Below the pieces are notes generated by a model. That model ran no database searches. It was not told the DNA's origin and saw only the letters and a program-made list of their open reading frames with translations. The position numbers and the translations under genes are program-made. Source: Armatimonadota bacterium (GTDB taxonomy: Bacteria; Armatimonadota; JAAZEB01). From it: a stretch of DNA of 64,000 nucleotides. This document shows positions 17,336-24,503 of the stretch, one piece after another; within the stretch, counting starts at the first letter, position 1, and each line of letters opens with the position of its first letter. The DNA is taken from contig JAAZEM010000188.1 of the NCBI GenBank assembly GCA_012512265.1, positions 36,822 to 100,821 of the forward strand. The letters are read 5' to 3'.

Positions 17336-18263
17336 GAGCGGCCTCCTGGGCGCGCGTGAGCGCCACGAACGCGTCTTCCAGTGACGGCGCCACGCGCTCC
17401 GGAGGCGAAGCCGTGAAGCCGGCACCGGCAAGAAGCGCCGCGAGCGCCTTGCCGTCTCCTTCGCGGAGCGAGACGTGAAGCCGGTCGCCAAACAGCTCGG
17501 CGCCCTCTACCTCCGGTCGGCCCCGGAGGAAGTCGCGCGCCGCGCGCAGGGGCTCTACACGAACCCGGTAGATCACCGCGGGGGCATATTGCTTCAGCGC
17601 CTGAGGGGTATCGACTGCGAGCAGCCGGCCCTGAGCCATGAAGCCAAGGCGGTGGCACCGCTCTGCTTCATCCAGGTAAGGCGTGGAGACAAGGAGGGTG
17701 ATTCCCGCTGATGGCAGGTCGGCGAGGAGCTTCCAGAACTCCCGGCGTGAGACGGGATCGACGCCGGTCGTCGGCTCGTCGAGCAGGATCACCTCCGGAC
17801 GGTGGATGAGGGTGCAGATCAGCGCGAGCTTTTGCTTCATGCCACCAGAAAGGTCTTGTGCACGCCGGTCACGGAAGGGCGCCAGGCGCGTCATCTGAAG
17901 GAGCTCGGCCTCTCGCTCGCGCCGCGCGGCCCGGGGAACGCCGAACATCTCGGCGAAGAAGGCAATGTTTTCGGCGACGGTCAATTCGCCATACATGCTG
18001 AAGCGCTGCGAGAGGTAACCGAGGCGCGGGCGCACGCTCTCCGGGTCGCGCACGATATCATGCCCGGCGACGCGGAGGATGCCCTCATCGGGCGGGAAGA
18101 GCGCCGCCAGGAGGCGCATCATCGTGGTCTTGCCGGCGCCGTCCGGGCCGACCAGGCCGAAGATCTCTCCCCGGGGGATGGCGAGCGACACCCCGTCCAC
18201 GGCGACCACGTCGCCGAAGCGCTTGCGCACGCCCTCGGCCAGGATTGCCAGCTCAGCGGCCAT
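17328..18263 (-). CDS. ABC transporter ATPase 1 of YbhF type (H-loop His replaced)
   Basis: 311 residues. Walker A GPDGAGKTT, Q-loop LSQRFSMY, a consensus signature LSGGMKQK and Walker B VILLDEPTTGVDP are visible. The switch segment reads VSTPYLDEAE, so the H-loop histidine is Pro. This is complementary to ATPase 2, which keeps the His but has a degenerate signature. ATG 18263 has GGGAG 7 bases upstream and is preferred over 18281; it overlaps the 3' end of the membrane fusion protein gene, implying coupled translation. Confidence 0.9.
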   Translation of the reverse strand: MAAELAILAEGVRKRFGDVVAVDGVSLAIPRGEIFGLVGPDGAGKTTMMRLLAALFPPDEGILRVAGHDIVRDPESVRPRLGYLSQRFSMYGELTVAENIAFFAEMFGVPRAARREREAELLQMTRLAPFRDRRAQDLSGGMKQKLALICTLIHRPEVILLDEPTTGVDPVSRREFWKLLADLPSAGITLLVSTPYLDEAERCHRLGFMAQGRLLAVDTPQALKQYAPAVIYRVRVEPLRAARDFLRGRPEVEGAELFGDRLHVSLREGDGKALAALLAGAGFTASPPERVAPSLEDAFVALTRAQEAAHA

Positions 18264-19881
18264 TGCCCGCTCCCTGGCCATCGAAGAGCGCGTCGGCGGG
18301 TAGCCCCGGCTTCAGCTTCCCGCTCGAGTTCTCCACCGCCACCTTCACCCAGAAGACGAGCTGGGTGCGCTGCTCCTGCGTCTGCACGTTTTTCGGGGTG
18401 AACTCGGGGATCTGGCTCAGCTCGACCACGCGCCCCGGAAACTCCTCTCCCGGAAAGGCATCGACGCGCACTCGTGCCGGAGTCCCCACGCCGATCTGCC
18501 CGAGGAGCGTGACCGGGAGATAGACCTTCACCCAGGTGTCGCGCGGGTTGACCAGCGTGAGGATGCTCTGCCCTGCGGAGATGACTTCGCCCTCCTCGGC
18601 GATCTGCTCGGCGACCACGCCATCGATCGGCGCCATGATCCGGGCATCATCCAGGCGGGCGCGAAGCTGATCGAGGGCTGCCTTCGCCTGGTCGCGGGCG
18701 GCGCGCGCGGCTTGAACCGCCTCAGGAGTTGCACCGGCCCGAAGCAGCTCCAGCTGGGCGCGCGCTTCCTCCACCTGGTGCGCAGTGACGCGGACCTGTG
18801 CCTCCGCGGTCTCGCGTTGCCCGCGCGCCTGAAGCCGCTCGCGATAGAGCCGACGCGCGTTGGCGAGCGCCGTCTCGCACCCTTCAACGTTTGCCTGCGC
18901 CCGGCGCAGTTCGGCTTCCGCGGCGGCGATCTCCTCTTCGCGCGTTCCCGCTTCCAGGAGGGCGACCTGCGCTTCGAGCCGGCGGACTTCGGCCTCGGCC
19001 TGCTCCTTCTCCTCGGGCCGGGTTCCAGCGTGGAGGGCGCGCGCCCGGGCCCGAGCGGCATCCACGGCGGCACGGGCGCGGTCTCGGGCGGTGAGGGCGT
19101 CATCCAGTTGCTGGCGGGCCACGGCGCCCTCCTGGAACAGCTTCTGGGTGCGCTTCAGCGTGGCTTCAGCGTTCTCCAACACCGCCTCGGCCTGGGCCAG
19201 GCCGGCCTCCGCCTCCTGGATCTCCTCCTCCCGGGGGCCTTTCCGCGCGAGCGCCAGGCGTGCCTTCGCGGAGGCCAGGGCGGCGCGGGCCTGGTCCAGC
19301 TCCTCGGGCCGGGGGCCGGCGCGCAGGAGGGAGAGCCGCGCCCGCGCCTGCTGCTCCTGGGCACGCGCGGCGCGCAGGTTTGCTTCGGCGGTATCAACCT
19401 GGCGTTTGAGCTCAGTGCTGGTCTCATGGCCCTCCCGGGCTGTTCGTGCCGCGTCCAGAGCGCCGGAGTGCGCGGCTTCGGCCCGGGCGAGCGCGGCGCG
19501 AGCGCGCGCCAGCTCCTCGGGCCGGGCGCCTTTCTCCAGCTCTTGCAGCCGCGCCTCCGCGGCGGCGACCGCCGCCTCCAGCTCGGCCTGCTTCGCCTCC
19601 AGCTCGCGCGCGTCGAGCCGGGCGAGTGGCTGGCCGCACTTCACGACATCGCCCTCATCGGCGAGGAGGCGTTCCAGGCGCCCGGAGAGCTTCGAGCTCA
19701 CCGCGACCTGGGTCATCTCGACCGTGCCGGAAGCGATGATCACGCCTTCGGGTGTTTCTGCCGCCCGGCGCGACATGCCCGCGCGATAGACCAGCAGCCC
19801 CGCGACGATGGCAATCGCCAGCACGGGCACGGCCACGCGCACGCGGGAGTGAGTGAGACTCATCTTCTTTCCGATCCTCAT
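18253..19881 (-). CDS. HlyD/YbhG-type membrane fusion protein with expanded coiled coil
   Basis: 542 residues. A membrane anchor (VAVPVLAIAIVAGLLVY) is followed by a biotinyl-lipoyl-like half (SGTVEMTQVAVSSKLSGRL), a very long Ala/Glu-rich helical hairpin (about 95-425) and the second lipoyl half plus beta-barrel (AQIGVGTPARVRVDAFPG). The hairpin contains six recurrences of a motif like AG-x-R-P/E-E-E-L/I-x3-A-x-A, at roughly 30- to 60-residue spacing. Typical YbhG proteins are about 330 residues, so the periplasmic arm here is much longer. It should link the inner-membrane exporter with an outer-membrane channel; no TolC gene is in the window. Confidence 0.9.
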   Translation of the reverse strand: MRIGKKMSLTHSRVRVAVPVLAIAIVAGLLVYRAGMSRRAAETPEGVIIASGTVEMTQVAVSSKLSGRLERLLADEGDVVKCGQPLARLDARELEAKQAELEAAVAAAEARLQELEKGARPEELARARAALARAEAAHSGALDAARTAREGHETSTELKRQVDTAEANLRAARAQEQQARARLSLLRAGPRPEELDQARAALASAKARLALARKGPREEEIQEAEAGLAQAEAVLENAEATLKRTQKLFQEGAVARQQLDDALTARDRARAAVDAARARARALHAGTRPEEKEQAEAEVRRLEAQVALLEAGTREEEIAAAEAELRRAQANVEGCETALANARRLYRERLQARGQRETAEAQVRVTAHQVEEARAQLELLRAGATPEAVQAARAARDQAKAALDQLRARLDDARIMAPIDGVVAEQIAEEGEVISAGQSILTLVNPRDTWVKVYLPVTLLGQIGVGTPARVRVDAFPGEEFPGRVVELSQIPEFTPKNVQTQEQRTQLVFWVKVAVENSSGKLKPGLPADALFDGQGAGNGR

Positions 19882-19950
19882 GCCGCCGCGATGAGCGCGG
19901 CGTGCCTTGATCCAAGCCAGGGGGCTCGCGTCGAATGGATCGACCTTCGC

Positions 19951-20592
19951 TTATTTCCGGGCGCCTGTCGCCTTGGCAGGCGCGTCGCCCAGTGGGTCGC
20001 GCAAGCCATCCACCAGAAGGTCGACGCTCTCCTCCATGAGCGCGTCGATACGCGAGCCGTCTTCAAAGAACGCCGGTCCTTCCAACAGGAAGAGTTGCAG
20101 TAGCGAGGAGAGGAAGAGGCGGATCGCCGTCTCCAGCCTCTCCGGGCGATAGCCAGTCAGGTCCGCGTGCGCGCGCACGGCTTCCGCAGCGAGGGGCAGC
20201 CCGGCGGCCAGCGTCTCGCGGAGGGCGCGGCCCATTTCGGGCACGCGATGGATCTCCCGGATGACGAGCGTGACCAGGTGATGGCGCTCGCGGATGAAGC
20301 GCCGCCAGCGGGTGCCCAGCTCCAGAAGCTGGTCGCGCAGAGGCGCCTGACCTTCGAGCGCGGCGAACTCGCGCAAGTAGGGGAGAAACGAGTGCCGCTG
20401 GAACACCCCGCGCAGCACCGCTTCCTTGCTCTCGAAGTGGAGATAGATGACCGGCTCGGTGATCCCCGCGCGCCGGGCCAGCTCGCGCGTGGTCGTGGCC
20501 GCGTAACCTTTCTCGGCAAACAGCTCGAGCGCCGCGTCCAGGATCCGCTCGCGCCGCTCCTCAGCCGTCAATCGCTTCCGCTTCTCCGCCAT
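19951..20592 (-). CDS. TetR family repressor (CecR/YbiH-like position)
   Basis: 213 residues. The N-terminal helix-turn-helix is typical of TetR (RILDAALELFAEKGYAATTTRELARRAGI, then YLHFESKEAVL), with a helical ligand domain behind it. It is the first gene of the exporter operon, 69 bases before the membrane fusion protein, as cecR precedes ybhGFSR in enterobacteria. ATG 20592 has AAAGGTGA 5 bases upstream and is preferred over 20616. A promoter lies upstream, overlapped by an inverted repeat, indicating autorepression released by a transported compound (inference). Confidence 0.92.
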   Translation of the reverse strand: MAEKRKRLTAEERRERILDAALELFAEKGYAATTTRELARRAGITEPVIYLHFESKEAVLRGVFQRHSFLPYLREFAALEGQAPLRDQLLELGTRWRRFIRERHHLVTLVIREIHRVPEMGRALRETLAAGLPLAAEAVRAHADLTGYRPERLETAIRLFLSSLLQLFLLEGPAFFEDGSRIDALMEESVDLLVDGLRDPLGDAPAKATGARK

Positions 20593-20622
20593 CGTCACCT
20601 TTCTATCCAGGCCCATCAGCGA

Positions 20623-20644
20623 ACTTAGTAATCACTAGCTAAGT
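20623..20644. promoter_or_regulatory. candidate TetR operator (inverted repeat)
   Basis: Half-sites ACTTAG and CTAAGT are separated by 10 bases, with further partial symmetry inside. The site overlaps the -10 box and predicted start of the minus-strand promoter, the usual position for TetR-type autorepression. Confidence 0.6.
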
Positions 20645-20670
20645 ATATTCCAACGCCCTCCCGGCGTCAA
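20642..20670 (-). promoter_or_regulatory. sigma70-type promoter of the TetR-exporter operon
   Basis: On the minus strand TTGACG (20670-20665) and TATACT (20647-20642) are separated by 17 bases. Transcription would start near 20635, about 43 bases before the preferred TetR start. Confidence 0.78.
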
Positions 20671-20792
20671 TAGGTGTTTTCGATTGTTTGCGATTGGCGC
20701 GCCGGTCTTGCGGCAGGGATGGGGGCCTGCGCCGCGAATCCACCGGTAAGCCGTGGTGAGAGGCCGTGAGGGGGAGGCTTGGAGAGTATCGG

Positions 20793-21599
20793 ATGGCGAA
20801 AGGCGCGAGGGTGCTCCTGCCAGCGGAGCATGGGTCGTGGTCGCTGATGCTCACGCCGTTCCTGATTGGCGCGGGCGTGGCCTGGGTGGCAGGGCATGAG
20901 ACGAGTGGCCTGGCGCTGACGCTCGCGCTCGTGGCGGTGCTGGCGCTCTTTCTTGCGCGGCAACCGCTGGCGACGTGGCTGCGCGCTCGAACACGCGCGC
21001 CCGAGGCCGCGGCGGAGGCCTTCCGGTGGGGCCTCGCGATGCTGGTGGTCGCGGCGCTCACCGGCCTGGGCCTGCTTGCCCTGGGGCGGGGCGTGGTTCT
21101 GTGGCTGGCACTGCCCGCGGCAATGCTCCTCGCGGTCACCCTGGCGATGAGCTCGTGGCTGGGGCCACGCCGGCTGGCGACGGAGCTCGCGGGTGTGGCC
21201 GGCCTGGCGCTTGCCGCCCCGGCGGCCTACGTGGCCGGAACGGGGGCACTCGACGCGACCGCGGCGGGTGTCTGGGCGATCAGCGCGTTGTATAGCGGGC
21301 TTAGCGTGGTCTACGTGCGCCTGCGCCTCCACCAGCGCAACGAACGGGTATCGCGTGGCGAGGGGATATGGGTGGTCGTGGCGCATCTCCTGGGGGGAGC
21401 GGCCGTTCTGGCAGGGATCCGGGCGGGGTGGCTTCCCGCTCTCCTGGCGCTTCCCTTCGGGCTGATGGCGGCGCGTGCGGCGGTCGCGGCGTGGCGCAAC
21501 CCGCCGCTGGAGAGCGTGCGCCGGTTCGGGTTCACCGAGATGGCACTGGCGCTTTGCTTTGCCGCGCTGGCGATCTTCGCCTACGCGCGAGAGTACTAG
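20793..21599 (+). CDS. YwiC-like integral membrane protein
   Basis: 268 residues, about eight to nine hydrophobic helices and little else. The N-terminal LLPAEHGSWSLMLTPFLIG is the recognisable signature of the YwiC-like family, whose function is unknown. ATG 20793 has GGAGAG 6-8 bases upstream, while the GTG at 20766 has none. It is divergent from the TetR regulator and its TAG stop directly abuts repeat element copy 2. It could be transcribed from the same intergenic region, but I see no plus-strand promoter there. Confidence 0.8.
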   Translation: MAKGARVLLPAEHGSWSLMLTPFLIGAGVAWVAGHETSGLALTLALVAVLALFLARQPLATWLRARTRAPEAAAEAFRWGLAMLVVAALTGLGLLALGRGVVLWLALPAAMLLAVTLAMSSWLGPRRLATELAGVAGLALAAPAAYVAGTGALDATAAGVWAISALYSGLSVVYVRLRLHQRNERVSRGEGIWVVVAHLLGGAAVLAGIRAGWLPALLALPFGLMAARAAVAAWRNPPLESVRRFGFTEMALALCFAALAIFAYAREY

Positions 21600-21758
21600 C
21601 CCGAAGTATTCACCAGAATACTTTTTCAAGAAGACACATGCCTGGTGACATATGTCGCCACAGGCGTCCGGAGGCACAATGTTTCGGGGCTGTGCCCGCG
21701 AACCCGCACCACGCTTGGCAGAGAGACTTCTTTTCATTATTCTGATGAATCATGCGGG
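21600..21758 (+). repeat. palindrome-bounded intergenic element, copy 2 (subfamily B)
   Basis: CCCG directly follows the TAG stop of the YwiC-like gene. Left palindrome AAGTATTC-ACCA-GAATACTT is at 21604-21623; right palindrome at 21735-21754 has one change (GAATCATG). It is followed by CGGG, the complement of the left CCCG. The interior is nearly identical to copy 4 reversed, including a GACATATGTC palindrome. Confidence 0.85.
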
Positions 21759-21809
21759 CAGGGGTACTTTGAGCGCGCGGGAGGCATTCGGAAGGAACCG
21801 GGGGAAAAG

Positions 21810-23063
21810 ATGGCGGAGAAGAAAGTGCGCGTCGGGGTGTTCGGCATTGGCCGGGGGCGGATGTTCGCCCGGCAGGCGGCCGCGATGGAAGGCGTCGAGC
21901 TTGTCGCGATCTGCGACCAGCGCGAGAAGCCGATGCGGGAGTTCGCGGCGCAATATCCCGGGGTGGCGACCTACACGGAGTACGAGCGCTTCCTGGAGCA
22001 CGATATGGACGCCGTGGTCCTGGCGAACTACGCCACGGAGCACGCGCCCGCGGCAATCCAGGCGATGCGCGCGGGCAAGCATGTGCAGAGCGAGAACATC
22101 GCGGTGAAGACGATGGCCGAGGCGGTGGCCCTGGTCCGCGCGGTGGAGGAGACCGGCAAGATCTACATGTATGCCGAGAACTGTTGCTACATGAACACGG
22201 TCCAGGAGATCCGCCGGCTCTATGCCGCGGGCGAGCTGGGCGAGTTCCGCTACGGGGAGGGGGAGTACGTCCACCCCGTCTCGCCGGACGAGAAGATCCG
22301 GCTCTCGCCCACCTGGGACCACTGGCGCAACTGGCTCCCCGCCACCTACTACTGCACCCACGCCATGGGCCCCCTCATGTACATCTCGCGGACGCGCCCG
22401 GTGCAGGTGACCGGCTTCGAGGTGCCCTACGACTTCGAGGACCCCACTTGCACCCAGACGGCCAAGCGGAGCGACACGGCGGGCATCATCATCTGCCGGA
22501 TGGATAACGGCGGCTATGTCAAGCTACTCCAGGGGAACCTGAAGTGCCACCTCAACTGGTACCGGATCTATGGGAACCGGGGGAGCGCCGAGACGCTCCG
22601 CCACGGCGACACCGCCTCGATCCGCGTGCGTAAGGAGCCCTGGGAAAAGGGCGAGGAGGAGCCGGTCGAGCGGATCTACAGGCCGGAGTTCCCGGAGTTT
22701 CACGATCTGGCCTCGCGCACCGGGCATGGCGGTGGCGATTTCTTTGTCGTTCACGAGTTCATCCGCGCAATTCGCACGGGCGAGCCGCCGTACCTGGACG
22801 TGTACACCGGGCTGCAGATGAGCTGCGTGGGGATACTGGCGCACCGGAGCGCGCTCAACAACAACGCCACCTACGAGGTGCCGCGTTTCCGCGACCCCGC
22901 GGAGCTGAAGCGTTGGGAGAACGACCATCTCTCGCCCGACCCGGCAGACCCGACCGAGGCGCGAATCCCCGCGAGCACCCTGGGCGAGATTGAGAAGCCG
23001 CCCGAGGTACGCGCCTCGTTTGAGCGGCGCGCGAGAGAGCTGTGCCCCGACTGGTACGAGTGA
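21810..23063 (+). CDS. Gfo/Idh/MocA family oxidoreductase
   Basis: 417 residues. The Rossmann segment reads GVFGIGRGRMFA, slightly off the usual G-x-G-x-x-G. The expected E-K-P lysine block is replaced by QSENIAVK, so the usual catalytic lysine position is altered and the lysine lies four residues later. The C-terminal domain has YCTHAMGPLMYI, matching the family His-containing block. ATG 21810 follows GGGGGAAAAG; the longer ORF start lies inside repeat element 2. It probably acts on a sugar derivative from the neighbouring polysaccharide genes. It ends just before a bidirectional hairpin terminator. Confidence 0.85.
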   Translation: MAEKKVRVGVFGIGRGRMFARQAAAMEGVELVAICDQREKPMREFAAQYPGVATYTEYERFLEHDMDAVVLANYATEHAPAAIQAMRAGKHVQSENIAVKTMAEAVALVRAVEETGKIYMYAENCCYMNTVQEIRRLYAAGELGEFRYGEGEYVHPVSPDEKIRLSPTWDHWRNWLPATYYCTHAMGPLMYISRTRPVQVTGFEVPYDFEDPTCTQTAKRSDTAGIIICRMDNGGYVKLLQGNLKCHLNWYRIYGNRGSAETLRHGDTASIRVRKEPWEKGEEEPVERIYRPEFPEFHDLASRTGHGGGDFFVVHEFIRAIRTGEPPYLDVYTGLQMSCVGILAHRSALNNNATYEVPRFRDPAELKRWENDHLSPDPADPTEARIPASTLGEIEKPPEVRASFERRARELCPDWYE

Positions 23064-23071
23064 GACCTGAG

Positions 23072-23104
23072 CCGAGCAGGCGGCGCGAAGCGCCGCCTGC
23101 TCGG
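23072..23104. terminator. bidirectional hairpin terminator between convergent genes
   Basis: A perfect 15-bp stem (CCGAGCAGGCGGCGC with its complement) closes on a GAA loop. It sits 9 bases after the plus-strand gene stop and 13 bases beyond the minus-strand gene stop. Confidence 0.75.
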
Positions 23105-23117
23105 CCGATACCGGGCG

Positions 23118-24449
23118 CTACTGGCCGGCGTCCTCCTCCCACAGCTTCCACAGCGCCTTCTGGATTGCGTCCGTCATCCGCCGGCCGGCATCGGAAGAGA
23201 GCCGGCGCGAGAGGATGGGCCGCGCGCCGTAGGCTCCGCGCTCCGCCTGGTCGGTCGTCGGTACGTAGCCGAACCAGTCGTTGGCCAGCTCCGCGATGAA
23301 GGTGAAGGCGGCGGGCGACCACTTCTTCACCTCCAGACCATGGGCGACGAAGATCTCGCCCGGTAGGCCGACGAAGGCGATCTCGCCGACGCGGAACGCC
23401 TGCACCGGCACCGTCGCCATCTGCCCGTCCAGAGGCCACTCGTCGAACGCCTTGATCGTATACTCTTCGAAATCGCTCCGGTTCGGTTTCTCGCGCAGGC
23501 TATCAACATACGCGCGCATCGCGCTCTCGCGCGTATAGTAGGGGATCGCGAGCTCTTCCAGGCGAGCCGCGATCCGGTCGACCGCCACCGGCTCGGCCTT
23601 CTCGGCGGCGTTCATGGCGACGCCGGCGAACGCCCGGCCCAGCTGCACCGACTTCGCCGGCCCGCTGCGGGGCAGCGAAGTCGGCTGGTGAGGCACGTGG
23701 TTGATATCGCCACAGCAGCCGTTGAGGAAGAGCGTGACTACGTCCTGGCCGTAGATCGCGGAGAGCGCGCGCGCCATCTCGCCTGGCCAGTCCGCGGAGA
23801 GGAAGCGTCCGCCACCACCCCCGATGACGTCCACATGCAAGGCGTGGTTGACCACGAACGCGCGCGGTCGGCCCTCGGAGTCACTCACCTTCAGCACGAG
23901 CACTTCGGGGTCGATGCCGCCAGCGGGGCCGATGGCGCTTCCGGCGGGGCCGCGCCCGAACAGTTCGGTAGCGTCCTTCATGCGGAAGAGGCGGTTGAAC
24001 GAGAGATCGCCCTCCGAACCCCTCGCGGGAGAGAGCTGCGCCGCGAAACGCGATTGGTCGGCGGTGACCACGGCATCGGCAATCAGCCCGGGCAGGCGCT
24101 CCAGCCACGGCTCATTCACCTCGCAGATCCGGCCGGGGCGCACCTCCGGGCCGGTGTGCGTGTGCGTGGCGCAGAGGAGCACGTTCTCGGGTGGGATCCC
24201 GGTTCGCGCCGCGATCCGCTCCTTGGCGGGCTGCGCGAACCCCTTCTCGATGCAGATCAGGTCGCACGAGACCAGCGCTACCGCCGCATTCCCCTGGCGG
24301 AGCACCAGCGCGCGCGCGAAAAGGTCGTCGCGCACGCTTTCGGAGACGCGCTGGTGGAAATACCCGGCCAGCTGCGTGCCCACCGGCGGGGTGATGCAGA
24401 CCTGAGCGGCCCCTGCCTCCAGGGCCGGTTGATTTTCAACTTCAGCCAT
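23118..24449 (-). CDS. neutral/alkaline ceramidase N-domain-like protein
   Basis: 443 residues. The start AGAAQVCITPPVGTQLAGY, the LVSCDLICIEK strand and the metal-binding CATHTHTGPE segment match the N-terminal domain of neutral ceramidases, as does FLNGCCGDINH. No signal peptide is visible and the C-terminal Ig-like domain of true ceramidases is missing. Such proteins are common in carbohydrate clusters of Planctomycetes-like bacteria, where the real substrate is unknown. ATG 24449 has GGAGG five bases upstream. It is last in a three-gene minus operon with the GH123-like and heparinase genes. Confidence 0.82.
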   Translation of the reverse strand: MAEVENQPALEAGAAQVCITPPVGTQLAGYFHQRVSESVRDDLFARALVLRQGNAAVALVSCDLICIEKGFAQPAKERIAARTGIPPENVLLCATHTHTGPEVRPGRICEVNEPWLERLPGLIADAVVTADQSRFAAQLSPARGSEGDLSFNRLFRMKDATELFGRGPAGSAIGPAGGIDPEVLVLKVSDSEGRPRAFVVNHALHVDVIGGGGGRFLSADWPGEMARALSAIYGQDVVTLFLNGCCGDINHVPHQPTSLPRSGPAKSVQLGRAFAGVAMNAAEKAEPVAVDRIAARLEELAIPYYTRESAMRAYVDSLREKPNRSDFEEYTIKAFDEWPLDGQMATVPVQAFRVGEIAFVGLPGEIFVAHGLEVKKWSPAAFTFIAELANDWFGYVPTTDQAERGAYGARPILSRRLSSDAGRRMTDAIQKALWKLWEEDAGQ

Positions 24450-24503
24450 ACTCTCCTCCATCCAATCCCTGCTCTCGTGGGAGCTTCCGCGAAGGGCAGA
24501 CGA

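Noticed and set aside
18712-20103. 463-aa plus ORF over the membrane fusion protein
   Set aside because: Leu/Gly/Arg-rich shadow caused by the repeated coiled-coil coding DNA.
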